Notes: a model not told the origin generated them from the sequence alone. A stretch of 64,000 bases of DNA from Warburgia ugandensis (GCA_035236585.1 CP141136.1:49989136-50053135); one strand, 5' to 3'; positions 11,564 through 22,879 are shown, numbered from the stretch's first letter. Program-made: numbers and translations.

Positions 11564-13159
11564 ATATTGATTTGTGCATTTGCGAGTTAACTTTAAAATC
11601 ACAACATCCGACCACTTGATTTGGGTGCACCATTTAAGATAATGTGTGGCATGTTGGATTGTGCTATTGGAGCTGTTTTGGGGTAGTGAATTGCTAAACT
11701 TCCCCATGTGATGTGTTGTACTCGTAAAAACTAAATGATATGTAACTCAACTATTCGATTCACCGAAAAAAAAGTTGTTAGGTGTAGTGTTTGCTCTGGA
11801 TAAGTTTAAATCTTACTTATTAGGGTCTAAAGTCATAGCCTACTCGGATCATACGACTGTAAAGTACCTCCTTTCTAAAATGGATGCAAAACCTAGGTTG
11901 ATTCATTGGATACTCCTACTACAAGAATTTGACTTAGAAATTAGGGACAAGAAAGGTTTCAAAAATGTCGTAGTAGACCACTTATCGAGATTAATGGTGG
12001 AACACACTAGCTATAATGTGCATAAAGCTAAATCCTTTACGGATGAACATTTATTGCACATTTCGTAGTTAACTTAGTATGCTGATATAGTAAATTATAT
12101 TGATTTGTGCATTTGCGAGTTAACTTTAAAATCACAACATCCGACCACTTGATTTGAGTGCACCATTTAAGATAATGTGTGGCATGTTGGATTATACTAT
12201 TGGAGCTGTTTTGGGTTAGTGAATTGCTAAACTTCCCCATGTGATGTATTGTACTCGTAAAAACTAAATGATATGTAACTCAACCATTCGATCATAGAAA
12301 AAAAGTTGTTAGGTGTAGTGTTTGCTCTCGATAAGTTTAAATCTTACTTATTAGGGTCTAAAGTCATAGCCTACTCGGATCATACGACTGTAAAGTACCT
12401 CCTTTCTAAAATGGATGCAAAACCTAGGTTGATTCATTGGATACTCCTACTACAAGAATTTGACTTAGAAATTAGGGACAAGAAAGGTTTCAAAAATGTC
12501 GTAGTAGACCACTTATCCAGATTAATGGTGGAGCACACTAGCTATAATGTGCTTAAAGCTAAATCCTTTCTGGATGAACATTTATCGCACAATTCCTAGT
12601 TAACTTAGTACGCTGATATAGTAAATTATATTGATTTGTGCATTTGCGAGTTAACTTTAAAATCACAACATTTGACCACTTGATTGGAGTGCACCATTTA
12701 AGATAGTGTGTGGCATGTTGGATTATGCTATTGGAGCTGTTTTGGGGTGGTGATTTGCTAAACTTCCCCATGTGATGTATTGTAATCGTAAAAACTAAAT
12801 GATATGTAACTCAACTATTCGATCACAGAAAAAAAAGTTGTTAGGTGTAGTGTTTGCTCTGGATAAGTTTAAATCTTACTTATTAGGGTCTAAAGTCATA
12901 GCCTACTCGGATCATACGACTGTAAAGTACCTCCTTTCTAAAATGGATGCAAAACCTAGGTTGATTCATTGGATACTCCTACTACAAGAATTTGATTTAG
13001 AAATTAGGGACAAGAAAGGTTTCAAAAATGTCGTAGTAGACCACTTATCCAGATTAATGGTGGAGCACACTAGCTATAATGTGCTTAAAGCTAAATCCTT
13101 TACGGATGAACATTTATCACACATTTCCTAGTTAACTTAGTATGCTGATATAGTAAATT
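11564..13159 (+). repeat. Higher-order block 2 (units 5-7, types A-B-C)
   Basis: It repeats the A-B-C order: unit 5 has CATAAAGCT and TTTCGTAG with GATTCACCG, unit 6 has CTCTCGATAAG and CACAATTCC, and unit 7 has GATCACAG and an ATG-started 110-codon frame (12799-13131). Units 5 and 7, with unit 3 of block 1, carry the TTTACGGATG variant (reading FTDE instead of FLDE), a two-unit spacing that cuts across the three-unit pattern. Confidence 0.85.
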
Positions 13160-14756
13160 ATATTGATTTGTGCATTTGCGAGTTAACTTTAAAATCACAA
13201 CATCCGACCACTTGATTTGGGTGCACCATTTAAGATAATGTGTGGCATGTTGGATTGTGCTATTGGAGCTGTTTTGGGGTAGTGAATTGCTAAACTTCCC
13301 CATGTGATGTGTTGTACTCGTAAAAACTAAATGATATGTAACTCAACTATTCGATTCACAGAAAAAAAAGTTGTTAGGTGTAGTGTTTGCTCTGGATAAG
13401 TTTAAATCTTACTTATTAGGGTCTAAAGTCATAGCCTACTCGGATCATACGACTGTAAAGTACCTCCTTTCTAAAATGGATGCAAAACCTAGGTTGATTC
13501 ATTGGATACTCCTACTACAAGAATTTGACTTAGAAATTAGGGACAAGAAAGGTTTCAAAAATGTCGTAGTAGACCACTTATCGAGATTAATGGTGGAACA
13601 CACTAGCTATAATGTGCATAAAGCTAAATCCTTTCTGGATGAACATTTATTGCACATTTCGTAGTTAACTTAGTATGCTGATATAGTAAATTATATTGAT
13701 TTGTGCATTTGCGAGTTAACTTTAAAATCACAACATCTGACCACTTGATTTGAGTGCACCATTTAAGATAATGTGTGGCATGTTGGATTATACTATTGGA
13801 GCTGTTTTGGGTTAGTGAATTGCTAAACTTCCCCATGTGATGTATTGTACTCGTAAAAACTAAATGATATGTAACTCAACCATTCGATCATAGAAAAAAA
13901 AGTTGTTAGGTGTAGTGTTTGCTCTCGATAAGTTTAAATCTTACTTATTAGGGTCTAAAGTCATAGCCTACTCGGATCATACGACTGTAAAGTACCTCCT
14001 TTCTAAAATGGATGCAAAACCTAGGTTGATTCATTGGATACTCCTACTACAAGAATTTGACTTAGAAATTAGGGACAAGAAAGGTTTCAAAAATGTCGTA
14101 GTAGACCACTTATCCAGATTAATGGTGGAGCACACTAGCTATAATGTGCTTAAAGCTAAATCCTTTCTGGATGAACATTTATCGCACAATTCCTAGTTAA
14201 CTTAGTACGCTGATATAGTAAATTATATTGATTTGTGCATTTGCGAGTTAACTTTAAAATCACAACATTTGACCACTTGATTGGAGTGCACCATTTAAGA
14301 TAGTGTGTGGCATGTTGGATTATGCTATTGGAGCTGTTTTGGGGTGGTGATTTGCTAAATTTCCCCATGTGATGTATTGTACTCGTAAAAACTAAATGAT
14401 ATGTAACTCAACTATTCGATCACAGAAAAAAAAGTTGTTAGGTGTAGTGTTTGTTCTGGATAAGTTTAAATCTTACTTATTAGGGTCTAAAGACATAGCC
14501 TACTCAGATCATACGACTGTAAAGTACCTCCTTTCTAAAATGGATGCAAAACCTAGGTTGATTCATTGGATACTCCTACTACAAGAATTTGACTTAGAAA
14601 TTAGGGACAAGAAAGGTTTCAAAAATATCGTAGTAGACCACTTATCCAGATTAATGGTGGAGCACACTAGCTATAATGTGCTTAAAGCTAAATCCTTTCT
14701 GGATGAACATTTATCACACATTTCCTAGTTAACTTAGTATGCTGATATAGTAAATT
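13160..14756 (+). repeat. Higher-order block 3 (units 8-10, types A-B-C)
   Basis: Third A-B-C round. Unit 8 has CATAAAGCT and TTTCGTAG with GATTCACAG; unit 9 has CTCTCGATAAG and CACAATTCC; unit 10 has GATCACAG with an ATG-started 110-codon frame (14396-14728). Unit 10 carries private changes ([22 protein letters not shown]). All three have TTTCTGGATG (FLDE), unlike units 3, 5 and 7. Confidence 0.85.
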
Positions 14757-15821
14757 ATATTGATTTGTGCATTTGCGAGTTAACTTTAAAATCACAACAT
14801 CCGACCACTTGATTTGGGTGCACCATTTAAGATAATGTGTGGCATGTTGGATTGTGCTATTGGAGCTGTTTTGGGGTAGTGAATTGCTAAACTTCCCCAT
14901 GTGATGTATTGTACTCGTAAAAACTAAATGATATGTAACTCAACTATTCGATTATAGAAAAAAAAGTTGTTAGGTGTAGTGTTTGCTCTGGATAAGTTTA
15001 AATCTTACTTATTAGGGTCTAAAGTCATAGCCTACTCGGATCATACGACTGTAAAGTACCTCCTTTCTAAAATGGATGCAAAACCTAGGTTGATTCATTG
15101 GATACTCCTACTACAAGAATTTGACTTAGAAATTAGGGACAAGAAAGGTTTCAAAAATGTCGTAGTAGACCACTTATCCAGATTAATGGTGGAGCACACT
15201 AGCTATAATGTGCTTAAAGCTAAATCCTTTCTGGATGAACATTTATCACACATTTCCTAGTTAACTTAGTATGCTGATATAGTAAATTATATTGATTTGT
15301 GCATTTGCGAGTTAACTTTAAAATCACAACATCCGACCACTTGATTTGGGTGCACCATTTGAGATAATGTGTGGCATGTTGGATTGTGCTATTGGAGCTG
15401 TTTTGGGGTAGTGAATTGCTAAACTTCCCTATGTGATGTGTTGTACTCGTAAAAAACTAAATGATGTGTAACTCAACTATTCGGCCACAGAAAAAAAAGT
15501 TGCTAGGTGTAGTATTTGCTCTGGATAAGTTAAAATCTTACTTGTCAGGGTCTAAAGTCATAGCCTACTCAGATCATACGATTGTAAAGTACCTCCTTTC
15601 TAAAATGGATGCAAAACCTAGGTTGATTCATTGGGTACTCCTACTACAAGAATTTGACTTAGAAATTAGGGACAAGAATGGTTTCAAAAATGTCGTAGTA
15701 GACCACTTATCTAGATTATTGGTGGAGCACACTAGCTATAATGTGCTTATAGCTAAATCCTTTCTGGATGAACATTTATCACACATTTCCCAGTTACCTT
15801 AGTATGGTGATATAGTAAATT
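14757..15821 (+). repeat. Array units 11-12 (right edge) running back into normal pol
   Basis: Unit 11 has an A-like linker (CATCCGACC, GATTTGGGTG, GGATTGTGC) but a C-like tail. Unit 12 is more divergent: [27 protein letters not shown] and RDKNGFK, open from an ATG at 15461 for 113 codons. It ends with GGTGATATAGTAAATTATCTTGATAC, the unrearranged pol sequence that leads into integrase. Confidence 0.85.
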
Positions 15822-16902
15822 ATCTTGATACAAGTCAAATGCCCAATCTTTGGACAAAGCAAGATAGGAAGATATTTTTAATGAGGTTAAATACTTTACT
15901 TAGGATGATTCGTACTTATTGAAGTATTGTCCTGATTAGGCGATAAGGAGATGTGTACCAGATAGTGAGCATTGTAGGATCATCTCCTTTTGTCATGATC
16001 ATGCATGTGGGGGCCATTTTAGCTCTAGAAAGATTGTTGCAAAAATTTTGTAGTGTCGTATTTTTATTGGCCCACCTCTTATAAAGATTCAAATGCTTAT
16101 TGCACAGCATGTGTGAGGTGCCAAAAGTTAGGAAGTGTAAGAAGGAGACACATGATGCACTTAATCCCAATCCTTCATGTAGAACCATTTGATATTTGGG
16201 GGGAAACACTTTTGTAATAACGTGTTTCAGAATCTAATGAAAAAGTATGGTGTCAACCATAGGATAGCTACCCCTTACCATCCTTAGCCTTGTGTGGCTA
16301 AGTAGAGGTATCTAATAAGAAAATTAAGCGTATCCTAGAGAAGATAGTCAATCCAAAGAAAGAGTGGACTATGAGACTCAATAACACTTTATGGGCCTAT
16401 CGTACAGCTTATAAAACCCAATAGGCATGTCTCCCTATCGCTTGGTCTATGAAAAAGCTTGCCACTTACCAGTAGAGCTAGAACACAAGGCATATTGGGC
16501 TATTAAAAAGCTCAATTTTGAATTAGATGTTGTTGAGACCCACCGAAAACTCCAACTCAATGAGTTGGATATGATTTTGCATGAATATACAAAGACTGGA
16601 TGAAGGTTAACCATAATAGCCAAATCTTAATGAAATTCTTCACACTTGGGCAAATGGTTTTGTTGTATAATTCAATATTGCATCTCTTTCTAAGAAAACT
16701 TAGATCTCAATGGACTAGACTTTATATCATATGCACAGTATACTCGTATGGGGCCATCGAGATTGAGGAGGGTGAGACTCAAAAAGTAAATGGTCAGAGC
16801 TTAAAACCTTTCCTAGAATTGTCTAACCCTGAGAATGATGAGCCACTATTAGAGGCACCTCATTATCATAACCCATGTAGAATATTCCAGGGAAACTTGT
16901 AG
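15822..16902 (+). pseudogene. Athila-like integrase, degenerate
   Basis: Integrase inserts element cDNA into the host chromosome. Pieces follow the minus-strand homologue at 55900-56900: the zinc-finger region is scrambled (near 16080-16170), then '[34 protein letters not shown]', '[12 protein letters not shown]', and the C-terminal part open at 16600-16902 (a 'GQMVLLYNSILHLF' region, 'KLRSQWTRLY', 'YGAIEIE', 'KVNGQSLKPFLE'). Many stops and frameshifts lie upstream. It sits directly after the RNase H array, its normal neighbour in pol. Confidence 0.8.
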
Positions 16903-17033
16903 ATCATAGTCCTTGCACTCATCATTATGTCTGGCTAAAGACATAAAACTTAGCACTCCCTGAGAGGTAATGTAGATGTTTTTCTAATCTCAGTCTTCTA
17001 CATCTTTCCATGGTCATTTAGGGTCCTATGTTT

Positions 17034-17071
17034 TAAAACATTGGGGACAATGTTTCATTTAGGATGGGGGT
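17034..17071 (+). promoter_or_regulatory. Polypurine tract and 3' end of the element's internal region
   Basis: AAAACATTGGGGACAATG, then TTTCATTTAGGATGGGGG, immediately before the LTR. This is the usual 3' end of Athila/Tat internal DNA and primes plus-strand synthesis. It matches 4857-4894, beside LTR A1. Confidence 0.65.
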
Positions 17072-20000
17072 TTAGATGTACATTGAAAATTTGAATTTTC
17101 TTAACTTTCTCCCTCCCCCTCCCCACCACCTCCAACCACCCCACCACACACAAAAAAAAAATTCAAGCAAAGTTACCATACTATGTTGAGAACTGGATTT
17201 TCATAACTTAGTAATTCTACTATTTTTCCCTTCTAGTGGAAGTGTATGTGGCAAGTTTTATTTATTATTCATGAGTTGAAGCATTTTATGAAGCTTAATT
17301 CTCAAAAAATATTTACACATAGCCTATAGTCAAGACTAATAGAAAGGTATAGCTTAGAGACCTATAACCCAATGAGTTTTAGAGACTATCTTCTTTTAGA
17401 GAGTTAAAGTAATTCCCTAGTTTCTTTAGATTGCATAATTTAGTGTGATCTTGTGACCCCTGTTTTGGTTAACTGTCATGAATAAATAGGAGTAACAGCT
17501 TTCTTTCTAGAAAGTTTATTGAATTTGATAGGCTTTAGAAAATCTAGAAAATTATATAGGCCATCTTTGTTCAACCCAAAGACATAAAACCTACCCAATA
17601 TAGTATATCACTAGTTAACCCTTTGAGCCTATTATTAAGCTTTTTCTTTCTTAACCCCACTTACCTTAAACTAGAAAAACTAAGAAATAAACATCTAGTA
17701 ACCATTTCGAAAAAGGGTAGAGAGTAGAAAAGTTTCAAAAGGACAAAAGGTTAAAGAAGTGTAAAACACCAGAAGTCTTTATCTTGACAAAGTCAAAAGA
17801 AAAATGAAAAGAAAGAAATAGGAGAAAAATTAAAAGGCAAAAATATAAAGAAAATTCACTTCAGTTTAGTCAAACAAAAAGTCCAACAATCGAAAGAAGA
17901 CCTCTACTAAATTTTGAAATTTGAAATCCTTATTCCTTCCTTTTCTAAAACTGTCCCAAGCCTTCATTTCATACCATTTGAAGACCTGTGGAACCTAGGT
18001 GGAACATAGCCTTAAAGAGGATATAAAAAGAAGGAATTAAGGTAAACTACCCTACTATTCTTATTGATGGCATCCACTCTTAGGGATCACTTTCCTTTTT
18101 CTCTGTAGCACTTAAAAATTTATGTGAACAATTAGCTTGTTGGATCCAATCACATAATGAGAAAAATATGCTTAACCCCTTATCTGACAGCTTCACTGTT
18201 GAGAGTAAACTTGTGAAGATGTGAGTTCAAAACATATTTTTAATGGAATTTAAGCATATCTAATTATTAGTCATGACTTATGTGGTTGTACACACACATG
18301 CACTCCAAGAAATAACTAGAATAAGATATCATTAATGTGCATATAATATGTAGAATTGCCGGTCATCTCCATTAAGTTGTGAAAATAGTAGTGGATTGTT
18401 AATGAATGAGGATTCTCTAAGATAAAATAGGGGACTCAATCTTAGGGAATTTTGTGGGTATATTCATTGCAAACTCTCATGAGACATAACTCGTCTACTA
18501 GGGGTTCAGTGGCTTTAAGCATGAGCTAAATGTAATCATGAGTACCTATGAAAGTGGTACTTTATATCCTATTTTATGAAATGATTTTTCATCTGTTTTG
18601 CTTGAGACTAGAAAAATGCTATTTGGGGGGTGGGGGGGGGGGCTTAGTAAGTGTCTAATTTGCATAAAAATTACCCAACTAGTTACGCATGTGTTATAAC
18701 TTATAGCGGTAAAAGAAGGTTTTTGACCAAGATTTGTAACACACATTTTTAACCTAATGACTCAAAAATTTCATATTTTGTAGGTTCAGAGATTAATCCA
18801 AGGTAAGTATGCAATTAATCATATTTTTTTAGACTTTAGTTAGAGTTTTTTTTAAAGTTTTTGTAGGAAGCAAGATGGTGATTCAACATCCAAGATTGAT
18901 TGGGATGAAAATGGAAGATCAAGATCAAAACATCAAGTGAAGACCAAAAAATCATTAATCCAAAATGAGATCAAAGGTCAAGATCATCTTTAGTACAAGC
19001 ATAGGATGCAATTAGAGGGTCCATAGGTAGCCATAGTGGGCCCATGCGCAAGCCATGCAAAGTCCACCACCTTTGCATGTGTTTCACTTAAGCTACTTAA
19101 CCATATTCAAGCCATGAAGAAAGTGACAAGCTAAGTAACCAAGCCAAACACAAAGTCAAGGATTTGAGCCTTCAAGCTAAATCAAGAAAGCCATCCAAGA
19201 TAGCCATGAAGCTAAGCCAATTGAGCTCTCAAAGTTGGCCATCATAAGCCATACAAGCCAAGCTACAAGGAAGGCCATGATTGGAGGAAAATACAAAGAA
19301 TTATCCTTGGGATTTATGGGGATTTTTGAAGAGAATAGGGGAAAGTTCTACTAGGATGAGGGAGCATGTGGACCAATAAGAAGAGACCCATTTATTTTTT
19401 ATATATTTTCTATGTTTTTCCCACTTTTTCTCACTTTCTACCTCACCACACAAATCTACCATGAATTTCCACCTTTCCACTTAAAGAGTTTCAAATTTCT
19501 AAAACTCTTGGACCAACTCACCATTCTAACTCTATCCAATCCCCTCACTCTACTTATTTCCCTTATCTCTCCATCTTTCCTCATTTCTACATCTCTTTCC
19601 TAGCCACCTATCTACTTAAAATCAATCCTAACCATTATATCTCATCTCAATAATCTCCACACTAGAAAAGAGGAGAAGGAAACCAATTATATAACTCCTA
19701 TAGGGATTCCATGTCGGAGAATATCTTTGGGAAGGAAAGAGGCTCCTAAGAAAGTGGTGCCTCGCTCCTTTAACTCTTTTCCACGTCTCCCATTCTAGAA
19801 TAGAAAAGCAAGGTGGAATGCTTAGAAGTGGGACATGTCCAACACCTCCAACCCATCTCTAACCTTTCTTCTTTGGTTCCTCACTCATCTACAAGGTAAG
19901 TCTTCCAAGCTTGTGTTCTTGTTCATGGTTTTATTAGTTTTCCTTTCGCTAGATTGTTTATGCATAGTGATTCTCCTTGTTTTCTTTTCAACTTGTCTTA

Positions 20001-21243
20001 TACTTTGTTACCCATCTCTATTTTTTCTTCATAGTCCAAGGTTTCTTTCCTCGTGAAGTGATAGCCAAGGGAAAGCTATCTTTTATCTTCATTTTGTTCT
20101 AGATCCACATCTAGGTGATTTCCTTCCCAATTTTATGACCTTTGATCACTTCTTTTCTCCTGTGGTTCCTAAGCATGGTGCTTTATGATATTGGCTATGA
20201 ATTGTGGGTAGTTTAAGGTTGTTTTGGTTGGTATTTTCTTGTTAATAGTCTGCACCATTTCAGTATTCATGACATGTAACATGCTTACTACTCTATATGT
20301 AGTTTTGGATTTAATATATTCATTTGATTGTTTAGCTTTCTCTAATTTGATTTGAATGATTTAAGCATTTTTAGTTGTGAATGGAATTCAACCATTACCC
20401 ACGAGTGGTGTTCATGAATGATCATTTGTTTTAAATCAGAATGTTTCATGGTGATACAAAGAATATTTTGGTGATAAGATTCACACACAAGGTTACATGC
20501 TTTAGTTAAATGTACCATGCGTTCTTTCCTTAAGGAATCGTACAAGCTGTGCCTTGGATATTCTCATACAATCCACAGTTTTCTATTTGTATCAAGGATC
20601 ATTTAGATTTAGCAAAGAAGTCACGGACCATTATCCTTGAACCATGTGTACACCTTTTGGGTCATATGCATGGTTATGAGGGAGTGCTATATTATTTGAT
20701 GAATTCTCTATTAGTCTAGTTCTCCATTAGTTTCTATGCATCCTAATGTTTGCATGTTCCATTTAGATAGTTACCATAGATGCATTAAGATTACATGCTT
20801 TTAGTTTTCATTTAAAACATCTGGTAGTCCTTTCATCATAGGATCATATGCACCATCCATTGGTGTCATGTGCATCATTGTTAGATGAGTTTCTTACTCT
20901 ATTTGTTTGATTCATTAGTTAACTATTAGTTTAGAGAGTGCCTAATTTTAATCTTATAAATTTTAATTTCAATTTAGGAAAGTGCTATCTATAGAGAATA
21001 TGTTTTTAGGAAAGTTTCCATCTTAGTTTGTTTACTTTTATTTCCATATGTTATGTGTTCAATTTATGTTAGGTTTCCAATATTAGTTTGGGTTTATAAT
21101 CTCACCATCTTAAGCTAGGTTATTTAGTTTAAGTAAGGGCCCACATAACACACAATTGTTTGATTCCTTGTGGGATCAATCACCTTGCACGAATTACTAC
21201 AGTCAGTTTATGCGCTTGCATGTTTTAACTTAAAATCACAACA
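17072..21243 (+). mobile_element. Athila-like LTR, copy A2, about 4.17 kb
   Basis: Same sequence order as LTR A1: TTCTACTATTTTTCCCTTCTAGTGGAAGTG, the K/R-rich AT block near 17700-17880, an AAGCCA-rich part (about 19020-19280), and a terminus TTGATTCCTTGTGGGATCAATC...AAAATCACAACA. A G-run (GGGGGGTGGGGGGGGGGGG, about 18625-18643) lies in the first half. Short ORFs here (18546-18746, 19412-19603, 19835-20056) show no conserved domain. Its end abuts, without spacer, the truncated LTR of a minus-strand chromovirus. Confidence 0.75.
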
Positions 21244-21324
21244 TGCAACATGAATTTTGACCATTGGATCAATCATGATTTTTCACTAATTTTGAAAAAT
21301 TGGACAAAATTTCAGGATGTTACA
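21244..21324 (-). mobile_element. Chromovirus 3' LTR stub (first ~81 bp only)
   Basis: On the minus strand this begins TGTAACATCCTGAAATTTTGTCC directly after the end of pol, as a 3' LTR should. Only about 81 bp survive before the sequence switches to the end of Athila LTR A2 at 21243. The 3' LTR was lost by deletion or replacement. Confidence 0.6.
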
Positions 21325-21650
21325 TTGGTTACCCCTTCAAAGAATTTCATCCTCAAAATTCCTCATCTGCAAATCATCAAATAATTTTGGGTACCTCGTT
21401 TTTCATATTCGACTCTAGTTCCCAATTATCTTCCTCAACTAATGGATTCTACCATAAAACTCTTACTAGTGTGATCTCTTTATTCCTCATTATCCGATTC
21501 TTCTTGTCTAAAATTTTAATGTTTATTTTCAAGGATTATGCATGCTTGTATCTCCTTTGGTATTTTGTCCAATATGCGAGTAGGATATGGGATATATTTT
21601 CACAACATAGAAACATGAAAAACATTGTGAACTTCTAATAATTGTAGTGG
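21325..21650 (-). pseudogene. Chromovirus pol C-terminus with chromodomain remnant
   Basis: The minus-strand translation contains 'EVHNVFHVSML..KYIPYPT', the end of integrase. It is followed by a degenerate 'VLW..PLVEEDNWELESNMKNEVP', the signature of the C-terminal chromodomain that targets Tekay/Del-type chromoviruses to heterochromatin. One or more frameshifts and stops break it. A purine-rich GAAGGGG precedes the LTR. Confidence 0.65.
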
Positions 21651-22620
21651 TAAGGCCTATTTGTATGCTATTGTACTAACATGATCTAAGGTCTCAAAAG
21701 GACCAGTGTATCGAGGCCTCAATTTTTCCTTCAAATCAAATCTCATAACTCCCTTAGAAAGTAAAATCTTAACAAATTCTAGGTCTCGACGCCTCCTATT
21801 AGCATAACTCTTTTGTTTACTTTGAGCAGTAAGTAGTTGCTTCCTAATGAGTTTCACCTTATCTACATAGTATTCTACCAACTCAGTTTTGATAATCAAA
21901 TTCTGGCCAACTTCATTCCAGTAAGTTGGAGAACGACAATGCCACCCATGAAGTGCCTCATAAGGATCCATTCCTATACTTGAGTGGAAGTTATTGTTAT
22001 AGGAAAACTCTATCAGAGGTAGGTTCTCATCCAAACTCCCTTTCCGATCAATTATGCAAGCTCGCAACATGTCCTCTGAAGTTAGGATTGTTCGTTTAGA
22101 TTGTCCATTAGTCAGTGGATGGAAAACATTGCTAAACCTCAGTGCTGATCCAAGGACACCTACACATTCTTCCAAAATTGAGAGGTGAACTGACTATCCC
22201 TATTTGATGTGATGGTCAATGGTACCCGATGTAGGCTTACAATCTCTTTGATTTAAAGTTGTGCAAAACTATCTATTGGTTTGTTTTGTCGAATGGTAAG
22301 GAAATGGGTCTATTTGGTAAATCGATCAACTATCACCCACAACATATCATACTCACCAATAGTTCGGGTTGGACCCACTATGAAGTCTACAGTAGCATGA
22401 TCCTAATTCCACCTAGAAAGCTCAAGAGGCTATAGTAAACCTATAGTTCTCTGGTGCTCAGCCTTAACTTGTAGACAAGTAAGGCAGCTACCAACAAATT
22501 CCCCTTCATCACTCTTCATGCCATGCCACCAAAACTATCTTTTTAGGTCTTGATACATCTTTGCTTATCCTAGACAGATAATGTACTACAACCAATGTGC
22601 CTCTCTAACATGTCTTATCT
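21651..22620 (-). pseudogene. Chromovirus integrase
   Basis: The open part 21657-22175 (172 codons) gives the core and C-terminal region: 'SNVFHPLTNGQSKRTI', 'LPLIEFSYNNNFHSSIGMDPYEALHG', 'CRSPTYWNEVG', 'QSKQKSYANRRRRDLEF'. Further upstream on the same strand are 'VGPTRTIGEYDMLWVIVDR' pieces and the zinc-binding region 'FWWHGMK', 'FVGSCLTCLQVKAEHQRT'. The DTQTE-type motif of functional members is absent and stops separate the parts. Confidence 0.8.
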
Positions 22621-22879
22621 CTTGGTTTGGTAGTACCACTAGCCTCACTTGAAATCTCACACTTCCATCAATCTCTCTAGTGCAGCCTGCTTTCTTAGCA
22701 AGTGTCTTGTGTATCTAGATTGCCTTTCTGGGTATGAAGGCCTCTTTCAATCACTGTAGATCTTATAGACAAATTAGCCACAAAGGCTCCACTATACTAG
22801 ATTTATGGTATACACTTAGTCACCTCTTGGAATAGTCTCCACCTCTTAGATAGTGTGCCATCACACATGCCTTGAGTCT

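Larger units (their letters stand above)
9435..15821 (+). repeat. 12-unit tandem array of an LTR-end/RNase H chimera (~532-bp unit)
   Basis: Twelve head-to-tail units of 531-533 bp start at 9435, 9968, 10500, 11032, 11564, 12097, 12628, 13160, 13693, 14225, 14757 and 15289. Each begins with about 43-45 bp of the Athila LTR terminus (ATATTGATTTGTGCATTTGCGAG...AACA), followed by about 490 bp of pol covering the RNase H domain through 'VVDHLSRL' to 'DEHLSHIS'. The repeat boundary lies at AAATTATATTGAT, where the LTR (CTATATTGATTCATG) and pol (AAATTATCTTGATAC, kept at the end of unit 12) share short homology. Unit 1 abuts the real LTR and unit 12 continues into integrase. Units 2-11 look nearly identical by eye; units 1 and 12 are most divergent. 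Confidence 0.95.

Noticed and set aside
9899-14900. Regularly spaced minus-strand ORFs of 67-70 codons starting MGKFS
   Set aside because: Antisense shadows of the pol-derived part of each array unit; their spacing only mirrors the tandem repeat.
9435-15821. CRISPR-like or tRNA-array interpretation of the tandem repeats
   Set aside because: Units are contiguous 532-bp copies without spacers, and they translate as retrotransposon RNase H.
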